9,378 bases of DNA from Candidatus Sifarchaeum marinoarchaea (GTDB lineage: Archaea; Asgardarchaeota; Sifarchaeia; Borrarchaeales; Borrarchaeaceae): NCBI GenBank assembly GCA_016294985.1, contig JAECRW010000055.1:1-9378 (forward strand), written 5' to 3'. Under the pieces are notes generated by a model. That model was given only the letters and a program-made list of their open reading frames with translations. It did not search any database and was not told the origin of the DNA. Positions 1 through 7,144 of this stretch are shown in pieces. Position 1 is the first letter of the stretch. Each line of letters starts with the position of its first letter. The translations under genes and the position numbers were made by a program.

Positions 1-71
1 GTACACACTTTTTTACTTGCTACGCAAGCAGTTCTGTGGATTTTAGTATGATTATACTTCTAATTGCGTCA

Positions 72-105
72 AACTTCAATTTCACGCAACTTCAAACAAA
101 ACTTC
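72..105. repeat. short direct repeats upstream of the TrmB-like gene
   Basis: AACTTCAA occurs at 72-79 and again at 88-95, and the shorter AACTTC recurs at 100-105, directly upstream of the TATA box of the regulator gene. Starts are 16 and 12 bp apart. The placement fits an activator or autoregulatory binding site, but the repeats are short and the DNA is AT-rich, so chance is a real alternative. Confidence 0.3.
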
Positions 106-106
106 C

Positions 107-125
107 TTTATAAGGTATATATATT
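107..125 (+). promoter_or_regulatory. TATA-box promoter of the TrmB-like gene
   Basis: TTTATAAG (107-114) is followed by an alternating TATATATAT run (116-124). With the usual archaeal spacing of about 25 bp from box to start site, transcription would begin near 135-150 and give a short leader before the ATG at 165. No clear Shine-Dalgarno motif precedes that ATG (only a weak AAAG), which fits a short-leader transcript. Confidence 0.5.
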
Positions 126-164
126 ACGAGTACACATTTATGTAACAGAACTACATAAAGCAAT

Positions 165-1043
165 ATGGAGAGGAAACAATTGACATCTACTACTAAAAAA
201 CAAAGTACTACTGACACAATACTAGATGATCTCATAGAATTAGGCTTCTTAAAATATGAGGCACAAGTATATCTTGCACTTGTGGTATCGGGCCCAATGA
301 ATCCCACAGAGATTGCGAAACGATCTGATGTTCCGAGGCCAAACGTTTATGATACTCTTAAAAAATTACTCGAAAAAGGATTTGTTATAAAGGAAGATGT
401 AAAGCGTGCTCCACGCTATATTGCGGTCTCGCCCAGCGAAGTAATTTCGAAGTTGAAGTCTAATAAACAAAGAGAGTTAGAAAAACTGGAACAACTGGAA
501 AACACTTTTCAAAACGACCTAGAGAAAGTTTACCGTGAGATAATGTCTAGAATGAGTCCCACCGAAACAGGCTGGTTGATCGTAGGAAAAGATAAGGTCT
601 ATAATCAAGTGAAACGAATGCTTACAGAATCGAATGAAGAAATTTATTCTCTGATAACTCCTGACGTTAGTACTTCTCCAAACGCCACTGATGACTTATT
701 CAAAGTTCTCGCAGACAAATCGAATGCAGGTGTAACTGTAACTGCTGGCTGGAAAATCGATAAAAATAATTTTAAAATAGCTGAGTTATTAAATAAAGCA
801 AAAAATATATTTCATTGGTCTATTGGGGAAATGCCGCTTGGTACATATATTTCTGATTCAAGAGAATGCTTGATTACTTTTATTGGAGAATGGACACCGA
901 CTCCAACTCATGATTTGGCTATATGGCTACGTAATCCAAAGTATGTAAAAGCAATAGAAGCTTTAACGTTAAAATTGTTCACTCTTATAATGCCTGCTTC
1001 AGAACGAATTAAGGAACTTAAGACAAAGAGAGGTAGGGGATGA
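165..1043 (+). CDS. TrmB-family winged-helix transcriptional regulator
   Basis: This 292-residue protein is probably a DNA-binding regulator of the TrmB family, whose characterised members sense sugars and control transport or metabolic genes in archaea. Residues about 20-90 form a winged helix with the family's typical wording: LGFLKYEAQVYLAL, then NPTEIAKRSDVPRPNVYDTL as the recognition segment, then a wing leading to PRYIAVSP. A charged helix at about 91-128 is likely a coiled coil for dimerisation. Residues about 135-275 match the position and size of the TrmB C-terminal phospholipase-D-like effector domain, starting GWLIVGKDKVYNQV. The ligand cannot be read from the sequence. The gene stands alone after its own TATA box; the divided layout gives no obvious target, though the neighbouring minus-strand membrane operon is a candidate. 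The start is the first ATG after the promoter. Confidence 0.88.
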   Translation: MERKQLTSTTKKQSTTDTILDDLIELGFLKYEAQVYLALVVSGPMNPTEIAKRSDVPRPNVYDTLKKLLEKGFVIKEDVKRAPRYIAVSPSEVISKLKSNKQRELEKLEQLENTFQNDLEKVYREIMSRMSPTETGWLIVGKDKVYNQVKRMLTESNEEIYSLITPDVSTSPNATDDLFKVLADKSNAGVTVTAGWKIDKNNFKIAELLNKAKNIFHWSIGEMPLGTYISDSRECLITFIGEWTPTPTHDLAIWLRNPKYVKAIEALTLKLFTLIMPASERIKELKTKRGRG

Positions 1044-1047
1044 AAAA

Positions 1048-1180
1048 ATATCTTCTAAGTTTGAATTTAAAGTCGTTGTTATTGGTGATGAAAAGTAGAT
1101 AAAACATCACTCATCATTAGATATACCAAAAACGCTTTTCTGAGTTATATAAGCAGACTATTGGTTAAGATATTTCTTCT
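1048..1180 (+). pseudogene. decayed N-terminus of a Ras/Rab-like small GTPase
   Basis: Three consecutive frames together spell the start of a small GTPase. Bases 1051-1095 give SKFEFKVVVIGDEK, then a stop. Bases 1098-1148 give DKTSLIIRYTKNAFLSY. Bases 1148-1165 give YKQTIG, followed by TAA and then DISS. Joined, this matches the intact GTPase at 8037-8582 (LFKVIVVGDGAVGKTSL...YKMTIGVDFS) through the P-loop and switch I. A one-base deletion near 1096 turns GDEKVGKTS into the broken form, and a second one-base loss near 1147 shifts the frame again; a TAA replaces the codon after TIG. The normal start would sit at 1048, where ATA now stands a few bases after GGGG. The remainder (G3 to G5) is missing; the minus-strand gene ends at 1205. 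It begins 5 bp after the regulator's stop, so the two may once have been co-transcribed. Confidence 0.8.
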
Positions 1181-1204
1181 GGATACCACAACTTCTTTTC
1201 TTGA

Positions 1205-3211
1205 CTATTGGTGAACTTGAAAAATATACACTTCATTCTCCTGATAGACTGGGGTGTAGTGAGGTGAATTAAATAGTGATGGACTTGGTTGTGCCCTATC
1301 GTGGATTATTTTAGCGCCAATGTAAATATAATCGATTTCATACTTCACAAGGAGTTCTATTGTTTCTTGGGAGCAGGGATTTGATAATAGGAGAGCATTT
1401 AGTGTCTGCATATCGTTCCAGAATTCAGTTGTGACATATTCCTCAAAATGGTTCGTATATGGTGAAATTACTCTCCTATGGGCAAGAATGGGAATCCATT
1501 GGCCGGCATCTGCACCAAAAAAATCACCTGCGTAGAAAGTAGCGTTTTCGTCAGTATTCTCTTTAATCCATATCATAGCTGAATAATCATCTGCTGAAAC
1601 CGCTGAAAACTTCCTGAATCGAATTGCATGATCTACATTCCATACGATTTGTGGTGTTATCATTATGATTATAATTATGAAACCGAGAATCCAAGGCAAT
1701 TCCCGCCTTCTAAAAGACGCTAGTGGTTTGATCCTGGGAATGTCTGATAGTACTTTGTACACTCCATAACCTGCAATGCATGAAATTGGAAACGTTGCTG
1801 TGTAAAAGGTGCGATCTGGAATAAAATTGTACCAAAAAGGAAATTGAATAAAGAATGATCCTTCAGGGTCATTTATACTAAATATACCTAATATTACTAG
1901 CCAAATAATGACGTACCAGTGTTCCTTTTCAATTTGTTTTAAAGCACTTTTTGCCAAGATGTAAATGAGCCCAATGCCGAAGAAAAGAATGGTAATATCT
2001 CCAAAAATCCAGCTTGCATTCGTCCAAATGATAGATAATCCTTCAAAAGAGGCAAAATATTCTATTTTTACAAAGAGTGCTCTATTCCACCAATATGGAA
2101 TGTAAACAGACTGCAGGAATTCTTGTTTTTTTGGCTCACTTGCCACTAAAAATGCTCTAATTGACAGAGGTAAGGTAAATAGAAATCCAAGGCATACTGT
2201 GACAAAAACAGATATTATATTCCTAAACAAACGCTTCTGAAAGGCCTTATAGAGGAGTGGCGGAAGAATAAATACTAGAAGCAACAGAGAAGAAAGATAG
2301 TGAGCGTAAAATGCACCCATTGACAGTAAAACACCAATTAACACATGGTTGATATTAAAGCTCTCTTGCTGAATGAATTTATCATACAAAAAGCCTACAG
2401 CAGTCAATGCAAGATAATACCCAAGAATTGCTGAATTTCCACCCCAACTAAAAAAGTGAATTGGCATAAAGGTAAGCATTCCCAGAACAAACGCTACACT
2501 TAACGCTATTTCTCTGTTCTTATACACTCGTTTTACAAAATAATAAGTTGAGATAGTAATTAATGAACTGTAAATATTAGTAGTTATCATAACAGATGTA
2601 TGTGCTGGAGTAAAGAACAGATGAACAAAATACGCATTGATCGCATGAAATCCAATCATATAACTTAGAGAACTGTTGATGAATGGTTGCCATGTTGAGG
2701 GAATGCCATTATTCTCCACAATCAATAAAGTTATTAATGCATGAAATTTCGGATCGTCTCCCGGGGGCACATAAAGTCCCACAAGCGGAATTAGGCGTGA
2801 TATCATAATTAAGATGAATATCGTGCTAAACATGATTTCGAAACTGTATTTTTTCCAACTTTGAATTGATTCTGTATTGATTTGTATTAAACTAAGTTTA
2901 TCAAGAATCTTTACGTATTCCTTAGTTCTAACAAGAAAAATTACTCTAATTCCGATAACTGATATTAGAAATACAAATGCAGAGATAGTATTAAAGAGAA
3001 AGCCAAAAAGTGTTAATAAAAGTACAAGAACAATTAAAACGATAGATCCAATAGTTATTCGCATGTTAATGCGTTCAAATACGTCTAAATCGTTGAATGT
3101 TTTTATAAATCTTTCAAGAAGTGTAATGAGGGTATCTCCTATAAAAATTAAGCATATTAGAAAGCCAAGAGTAAATCCACAAAGGCTTATCAGGTCTAGT
3201 GGATGAAACAT
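1205..3211 (-). CDS. polytopic membrane protein, GT-C-type glycosyltransferase-like
   Basis: This is a 668-residue integral membrane protein with about a dozen hydrophobic segments spread over residues 5-525 and a soluble C-terminal domain from about 540. The first large extracytoplasmic loop contains an acidic motif followed by His, PPGDDPKFHALIT (149-161), in the place where GT-C enzymes carry the metal and lipid-phosphosugar binding acids. The C-terminal domain starts with AMIWIKENTDENATFY (545-560) and includes LLVKYEIDYIYIG (620-632), wording typical of the extracytoplasmic tail of large archaeal and bacterial membrane proteins related to PMT/YfhO-type glycosyltransferases. It shares these landmarks with the upstream gene, so the two are probably paralogues. 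The ATG is preceded by GAGG with 7-bp spacing. It is the second gene of a two-gene operon, 22 bp behind its partner. Donor and acceptor are unknown; a non-catalytic role cannot be excluded. Confidence 0.75.
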   Translation of the reverse strand: MFHPLDLISLCGFTLGFLICLIFIGDTLITLLERFIKTFNDLDVFERINMRITIGSIVLIVLVLLLTLFGFLFNTISAFVFLISVIGIRVIFLVRTKEYVKILDKLSLIQINTESIQSWKKYSFEIMFSTIFILIMISRLIPLVGLYVPPGDDPKFHALITLLIVENNGIPSTWQPFINSSLSYMIGFHAINAYFVHLFFTPAHTSVMITTNIYSSLITISTYYFVKRVYKNREIALSVAFVLGMLTFMPIHFFSWGGNSAILGYYLALTAVGFLYDKFIQQESFNINHVLIGVLLSMGAFYAHYLSSLLLLVFILPPLLYKAFQKRLFRNIISVFVTVCLGFLFTLPLSIRAFLVASEPKKQEFLQSVYIPYWWNRALFVKIEYFASFEGLSIIWTNASWIFGDITILFFGIGLIYILAKSALKQIEKEHWYVIIWLVILGIFSINDPEGSFFIQFPFWYNFIPDRTFYTATFPISCIAGYGVYKVLSDIPRIKPLASFRRRELPWILGFIIIIIMITPQIVWNVDHAIRFRKFSAVSADDYSAMIWIKENTDENATFYAGDFFGADAGQWIPILAHRRVISPYTNHFEEYVTTEFWNDMQTLNALLLSNPCSQETIELLVKYEIDYIYIGAKIIHDRAQPSPSLFNSPHYTPVYQENEVYIFQVHQ

Positions 3212-3233
3212 CTTGAATCCTCTACCCTCACGT

Positions 3234-5267
3234 TCATTTTGCTACTTTATAGACTCCTACAGCCGTATTCTTAAACACAAGTTCAAATAATTGAGAGTAT
3301 TCATCAAATTTTTGGAGTTCGTCCATAGAGAAGCGTTGACGCTCTCTAGGACCTACAAGCACATAGTCTACATCATATTTTTTTAAGAGTTCTGAAATCA
3401 TGTCAACATCTTTTGAAGCGTATATAGTTAGTGCATCGGAATATCTCCCATCATAGTATAAACGTTGACTCTCTACATGAATTTCATTCCCTATAACAAC
3501 TTTCCTTGCTCCGTAGGTGATCAGCGGACTCGGAGGCTCTCCGTTAAGAGAGGGTGCTGTTAAAAATATGGCGTCTGAAGGAGTATTTGTTTTGATCCAA
3601 TTGTATGCTACCAACTCTTCTTCAGTAATACTATATTGAGGCGACTCCAAATTGGCAGTAGTATTCCATACTTGCCAAAAAGGGATGAAACTGACGAAAA
3701 GAATGATGATTATAAGTATAATTGAAAAGTGGCGCACCAAACTTTGCTGTTTATTTACGTAGTTCATTGTCTCTTTGATTCCTATTGCACCTAAGAAGAT
3801 CACCGGAATTGTCGCGGAATAATAATAGAAATAGTTGCCGCCTCGATACAAGTGAGTGAATAAGATAAAAAGAACTGCGCTTCCAACCCAGGCACCAAGT
3901 AATAGATACGACTTAGGCAGCTTCTTGATTTGTATTATGAATGCTATGAAACCAAACAGAGAGCAAAGACCAAAATAGATGAGCAGAGCCTGTATAGTAT
4001 AAAGCGGAACAAAAAGCCCTACAAGGGGTCTAATTCGGAAGTATCCACCAGGGTTTCCCACTGCTAGATAAAAAAGATATGGTGCAAATACACCTAAGTA
4101 GAGTCCCAGAGGTATTATTGACGCAATTGTCTGAAGAGCAAATACTATACCTTCTTTATACCTCTTTGTTATTAACATGTAAATCAAGAAGATAAGTAAT
4201 GTAAACACAATGGTAAGATAGATAATCGGATGATAAAAAGGCATCATCGACAGAAGGGCGAACGCCATAATGTAGTATCTTCTAGTTTTTTGTGTCAAGT
4301 ATAAATGCAGGAAAAAAATGATTAAAACTGCAAGTATATACGCTGGTGTGCGTACAAAACCAGAATATAGTGATTCAATAGCTAAAGATCTCACGAAGAC
4401 TTGTGGTCCAGGTGTTCTTTGATAATGGGCAAAAAATGGATTTATGCCTGATCCTATCGCCAGAATGAGCCAATAAATGGCTATACCAAATGTTAAAAAA
4501 TAAACAGCAAGTAATCCCGCTCTTTTGCTTTTAAATTTGTCAACTATAAAAACAAAACACAAAGCAAGAAATACAGTATTGATTACTGCATTCTGAATTA
4601 TGGTGGTTAATATGACAGTAATTCCACCCACTTCCATTATAGCGGCGTAAAAGAGCATATGAAACCAAGGATAAGTAAGTACAACTCCTGCATATTCAGG
4701 CGTTGTCGGGGGAATGCTTCGAACACACTCTTGGATTATAGCCCAATACCAGAAATGATCGATAGGGTCAAAGTAGAAAAGTGTATTACCTTGATCCACG
4801 CGAATTAGTAACGTTGAAAACAATAAATTACTAGAAAATGCAAACAGTAGCAAAATTCCTAACATGATTAATGTTTCTAGTCTTATTGGCTCTCCGATAT
4901 AGATTATTGGTCTATTCAGATATCTAGAAAAGAACAGGCCAATGACAAGAACTGCATCCAAAGATGCAATAATAATCCAAACATTCAACCTTCCAAAAAT
5001 GCTCCCTAGCAATAATATAGTTAATGGAGCTGCAAATATGTTCAATGCCGCTGAAAAAAGCATCATTCGTATCTTATCTGTTTGGAGTTGTAAGAAAAAC
5101 CTTAACAGAATGTAACCTGGTAGAATATTAAAAAGTGCGATGTATACAATGCTACGCACAGGATTAATGAACAGAAATGATACATGAAGCAGGAACAGTG
5201 ATATTACAAATACTTTTTCAGACTCCCAAATCCCAAGTATCTTTTCTTTTACCTCATTAAAACTCAT
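3234..5267 (-). CDS. polytopic membrane protein, GT-C-type glycosyltransferase-like (operon leader)
   Basis: This 677-residue membrane protein has many hydrophobic helices between residues 18 and 530 and a soluble tail at about 545-677. After the fifth helix an outer loop reads RVDQGNTLFYFDPIDHFWYW (156-175), with acids D158, D167 and D170 next to H171; this matches the place of the catalytic acidic loop in GT-C glycosyltransferases. Further aromatic/His motifs (PWFHMLFY at 200-207, PFYHPIIYL at 343-351) lie at helix ends. The tail carries YNWIKTNTPSDAIFL (555-569) and YDVDYVLVG (631-639), mirrored in the downstream gene. A good ribosome site, GAGGT (5274-5278 on the minus strand), lies 6 bp before the ATG. 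Just beyond it begins the structured G+C-rich block, so the operon promoter must lie inside or beyond that block. A role in protein or lipid glycosylation is inferred. Confidence 0.77.
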   Translation of the reverse strand: MSFNEVKEKILGIWESEKVFVISLFLLHVSFLFINPVRSIVYIALFNILPGYILLRFFLQLQTDKIRMMLFSAALNIFAAPLTILLLGSIFGRLNVWIIIASLDAVLVIGLFFSRYLNRPIIYIGEPIRLETLIMLGILLLFAFSSNLLFSTLLIRVDQGNTLFYFDPIDHFWYWAIIQECVRSIPPTTPEYAGVVLTYPWFHMLFYAAIMEVGGITVILTTIIQNAVINTVFLALCFVFIVDKFKSKRAGLLAVYFLTFGIAIYWLILAIGSGINPFFAHYQRTPGPQVFVRSLAIESLYSGFVRTPAYILAVLIIFFLHLYLTQKTRRYYIMAFALLSMMPFYHPIIYLTIVFTLLIFLIYMLITKRYKEGIVFALQTIASIIPLGLYLGVFAPYLFYLAVGNPGGYFRIRPLVGLFVPLYTIQALLIYFGLCSLFGFIAFIIQIKKLPKSYLLLGAWVGSAVLFILFTHLYRGGNYFYYYSATIPVIFLGAIGIKETMNYVNKQQSLVRHFSIILIIIILFVSFIPFWQVWNTTANLESPQYSITEEELVAYNWIKTNTPSDAIFLTAPSLNGEPPSPLITYGARKVVIGNEIHVESQRLYYDGRYSDALTIYASKDVDMISELLKKYDVDYVLVGPRERQRFSMDELQKFDEYSQLFELVFKNTAVGVYKVAK

Positions 5268-5285
5268 AGAAATACCTCAAGGAGA

Positions 5286-5306
5286 CTCCCCAGCTTTAGC
5301 GGGGAG
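5286..5306. repeat. left-end hairpin of the structured block
   Basis: CTCCCC and GGGGAG form a six-pair stem, extended by GC/GC after one bulged A, with a TTTA loop. The subterminal position and the CTTTAGC loop wording resemble end hairpins of IS200/IS605 elements, which the transposase recognises as single-stranded DNA. Confidence 0.5.
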
Positions 5307-5622
5307 AGGAATAGAGGTCGAGCGTTGTTCACACGTCCCTTTCTGCGAGGAACAGGGGATAGTGTACCCGACCTCGCTCGGGTGGTGTTTTAATGACGGG
5401 TACTCGCAAGTCCCGTCCTCCCAACACCAAGGAGTAAGTCTACTTCGAGGCTGTTGTAAAGGCTTTTTACATCGGCAGCACCGTTCCTACCCCTCAGAAC
5501 TTTTAACCACCGACGACAGAGCGGGGGGCTAGTGGAACACCCCAGGGTGTCATGACCTAAACAACTGCTGCATCTCGAGGAGAGACGCCCTCTAATCAAC
5601 TAAGAGACTTGTATGAACAAGC

Positions 5623-5650
5623 CTCTACCCTTCAGGGTGGGGTAGTTGAC
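5623..5650 (+). ncRNA. omega-RNA-like 3' hairpin and right end
   Basis: CTCTACCC (5623-5630) pairs with GGGTGGGG (5635-5642, two G-T wobbles) around TTCA, followed by TAGTTGAC ending at 5650. In tnpB elements this hairpin at the right end forms the 3' scaffold of the omega RNA, and the bases after the element act as the guide. If that holds here, the guide would start at 5651 (TATATTCTAACC...). Transcription has not been shown, and no TnpB is encoded in this window; one would have to act in trans. Confidence 0.5.
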
Positions 5651-5701
5651 TATATTCTAACCTTTGTTTGCACTATTGATGGAGTATCACAAGCCTCTGG
5701 A

Positions 5702-5750
5702 TTTATAAAAGATATCGAAGACCTGATTTTCCATTAGACATAATTATAAT
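5702..5750 (+). promoter_or_regulatory. TATA boxes in front of the creatininase-family gene
   Basis: Two candidates are visible: TTTATAAAAG (5702-5711) and TAATTATAAT (5741-5750). The second would start transcription near 5770 and leave a short leader before the ATG at 5794. The first contains the self-complementary TTTATAAA and could also serve the minus-strand operon, in which case that mRNA would carry the whole structured block as its leader. Confidence 0.4.
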
Positions 5751-5793
5751 TCATTAAGGGAAGTTGCCGTTCTCAACTATTAAGGTGAACTTC

Positions 5794-6498
5794 ATGTTAC
5801 TTGAAGAAATGAGCTGGGATGAAGTAGAAGAGAGATTGAAAACAACTAAAACAATAATTGTGCCATACGGCTCTTGCGAAGCGCACGGTTTTCATGCCCC
5901 ACTTTTCACGGATACAAAAATCGCTTTTGAAATTGCGTTAAAGGTTGCTGAAGAATTAGACATCTTTGTTGCCCCTGCTATGCCTTACGGGGTTTGCAGA
6001 ACCACTCGAAATTTCAGCGGAACGCTTAGTCTTTCATTTGATTCGCTTAAATCTCTGACTTTTGACCTTCTTCAAGAACTTGCGGAAACCGGCTTTGAAC
6101 AAATTATTCTCTTTAGTGGTCATTGTGGTAAAAGTCAATTGATAGCTTTAAGAGAGGCAGGATTCTTGTACACAAAGAACTCTGACAAATCTAAGGTTTT
6201 TCTTGTTTCTGCAGCAGATTTAGTGGATGAACGCATAAAAAAGTTGACGGAGTCTCCACTTTACCATGCAGATGAGTTAGAAACATCTTTAATGCTTTTT
6301 CTGACTCCTTCTTTAGTTAAAATGGATAAAGCTATCAAAGAAGTTCCAAAAATCCCCAAGTACCTCATAAAAACTACAGGTCGCCCATGGATGAAATCAA
6401 GTGTCTTAGGAGATGCAGCAAAGGCGACCTATGAGAAGGGAGAAAAAATCTTCAACATTCTTGTAAAGAACTTCATAGAAATTGTGAAAACATTCTGA
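5794..6498 (+). CDS. creatininase-family amidohydrolase
   Basis: This is a 234-residue cytosolic enzyme of the creatininase superfamily, metal-dependent hydrolases that open cyclic amides or remove formyl groups; the archaeal branch includes ArfB, the formamide hydrolase of the riboflavin and F420 pathway. The family signature is PYGSCEAHGFHAPLFTDT (24-41), giving likely metal ligands E29, H31 and D40. FSGHCGKSQ (107-115) supplies H110, and YHADELETSLMLFLTP (157-172) supplies a conserved acidic segment. SVLGDAAKATYEKG near the end is the usual C-terminal motif. The common NGHGGN is changed to SGHCGK, so the substrate may differ from known members. I chose ATG 5794 because AAGGTGA lies 6 bp before it; an upstream TTG at 5764 is in frame but has a poorer site. 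The substrate is unassigned. Confidence 0.85.
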   Translation: MLLEEMSWDEVEERLKTTKTIIVPYGSCEAHGFHAPLFTDTKIAFEIALKVAEELDIFVAPAMPYGVCRTTRNFSGTLSLSFDSLKSLTFDLLQELAETGFEQIILFSGHCGKSQLIALREAGFLYTKNSDKSKVFLVSAADLVDERIKKLTESPLYHADELETSLMLFLTPSLVKMDKAIKEVPKIPKYLIKTTGRPWMKSSVLGDAAKATYEKGEKIFNILVKNFIEIVKTF

Positions 6499-6566
6499 AC
6501 TCCTATAAGGCAGATATGATACACTCTACGCTTGCATCAACAGGGTTTCCCTTTTAAAGAGAAAGG

Positions 6567-6594
6567 TATAATATACAAGAAATACAATTTGTAT
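6567..6594 (+). promoter_or_regulatory. TATA box plus 13-bp palindrome
   Basis: TATAATATA (6567-6575) follows a purine-rich GAAAGG that could serve as a BRE. Seven bases later is the inverted repeat ATACAA-T-TTGTAT (6582-6594), which falls between the TATA box and the expected start site near 6597. A protein bound there would block initiation, so it looks like a repressor operator for the small membrane protein gene. Confidence 0.4.
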
Positions 6595-6633
6595 GATATA
6601 GCAATCTAATTTCATGCTAAAGAGGTTGAAACT

Positions 6634-6969
6634 ATGTCAAAAGGCCCAGCTCTACTAGGCGGTATACTGATTGGAGCCGCTATTTGGATCGAGGTGTTTG
6701 CCCTTTTAGGTGTGTCATACTATTGGTTGGTGGTACCACTCATTCTGGGATTCCTCGCTGGCTTATTTATCGGAGGTTCAGGTGAAGCTAGTGGTGGTGT
6801 GTGGCTTGGAGGTGTATTTCTTTCAGCAATGGTAGGATTTTTCGTTTATTTCCTATGGTTCGATACTAATCTTCCGCCAATGTCTAATGCTGCATTACTT
6901 ACCATACCAGCCAGTCTCTTAGCGTTTGTTGGCACATTTTTGATGGCGAAAAGCGCATCTTATTACTGA
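6634..6969 (+). CDS. small four-helix membrane protein, unknown function
   Basis: This 111-residue protein is almost wholly hydrophobic, with four predicted membrane helices at about 5-27, 29-48, 55-77 and 85-106. The second and third are linked by a Gly/Ser-rich turn (GLFIGGSGEASGGVW), and the first helix starts GPALLGGILIGAA, so Gly-rich packing is a feature. There are few charged residues and no signal peptide cleavage site. The size and Gly-rich helical hairpins recall small archaeal DUF-type membrane proteins (for example DUF5518), but I do not recognise the family with certainty. GAGG lies about 8 bp upstream of the ATG. The gene has its own promoter and is followed by a T-rich terminator, so it is probably a single-gene transcript. 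No function is assigned. Confidence 0.75.
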   Translation: MSKGPALLGGILIGAAIWIEVFALLGVSYYWLVVPLILGFLAGLFIGGSGEASGGVWLGGVFLSAMVGFFVYFLWFDTNLPPMSNAALLTIPASLLAFVGTFLMAKSASYY

Positions 6970-6993
6970 TTCAATCTTCCCTATACCCCCGAC

Positions 6994-7010
6994 ATTTTTC
7001 CCTTTTTCTG
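6994..7010 (+). terminator. poly-T terminator after the small membrane protein gene
   Basis: Two runs of five T (6995-6999 and 7003-7007) in a pyrimidine-rich stretch begin about 25 bp after the stop codon. Archaeal RNA polymerase ends transcripts at such U-tracts without needing a hairpin. Confidence 0.5.
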
Positions 7011-7144
7011 TTTGATTATTTGTACAAAATCTTCCTTCTTTGGCATAGAGCTCATTCGAAGTAAAACCCAATTTGGTAAATATCAACTTATGAAAAGAAA
7101 GACATATCAAGTAGAATGGAGTTTTCTTCTAGGGAGGCAAGTCC

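Larger units (their letters stand above)
5281..5650 (+). mobile_element. tnpB-less IS200/IS605-type element or remnant (candidate)
   Basis: This block is clearly richer in G+C than its surroundings and packed with inverted repeats. At the left end CTCCCC (5286-5291) pairs with GGGGAG (5301-5306) around AGCTTTAGC. Inside are CCCGA/TCGGG (5367-5382), a nine-pair stem GACGGG-ACT/AGT-CCCGTC with loop CGCA (5395-5417, one bulge) enclosed by GGTGTT/AACACC (5384-5389 with 5423-5428), TGTAAA/TTTACA flanked by GCTG/CAGC (5450-5479), and ACACC/GGTGT (5537-5550). The right end has the hairpin and TAGTTGAC tail familiar from the 3' ends of IS200/IS605 elements that carry tnpB. No frame encodes TnpA or TnpB motifs such as the C-terminal zinc finger. 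I infer a non-autonomous or decayed element; a structured leader RNA for the minus-strand operon is the main alternative. Borders are approximate. Confidence 0.6.

Noticed and set aside
16..28. Inverted repeat CTTGC-TAC-GCAAG as a terminator of an upstream gene
   Set aside because: The T-run precedes the stem on the plus strand and no T-run follows it on either strand; the stem is only five pairs.
92..307. Minus-strand open frame of 71 codons over the start of the TrmB-like gene
   Set aside because: It is antisense to a clear winged-helix coding region and its promoter, with no recognisable domain.
2877..3206. Plus-strand open frame of 109 codons
   Set aside because: It lies wholly antisense to the N-terminus of the 668-residue membrane protein; its basic, repetitive composition is what antisense hydrophobic coding produces.
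5281..5533. Plus-strand frame open through most of the structured block
   Set aside because: There is no suitable start codon or ribosome site, no recognisable motif, and the composition is dictated by inverted repeats.
5390..5599. Minus-strand open frame with several cysteines in the structured block, considered as a tnpB zinc-finger remnant
   Set aside because: The cysteines do not form the CxxC...CxxC pattern of TnpB, the strand is opposite to the omega-RNA-like end, and the frame follows the hairpins. It is better explained as non-coding.
5281..5650. RNase P RNA, group II intron or CRISPR array as the identity of the structured block
   Set aside because: I see none of the conserved RNase P core sequences, no intron domain V or reverse transcriptase, and no regularly spaced direct repeats.
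6919..7110. Minus-strand open frame after the small membrane protein gene
   Set aside because: It overlaps the end of a better-supported gene and a terminator, and shows no domain or good start.
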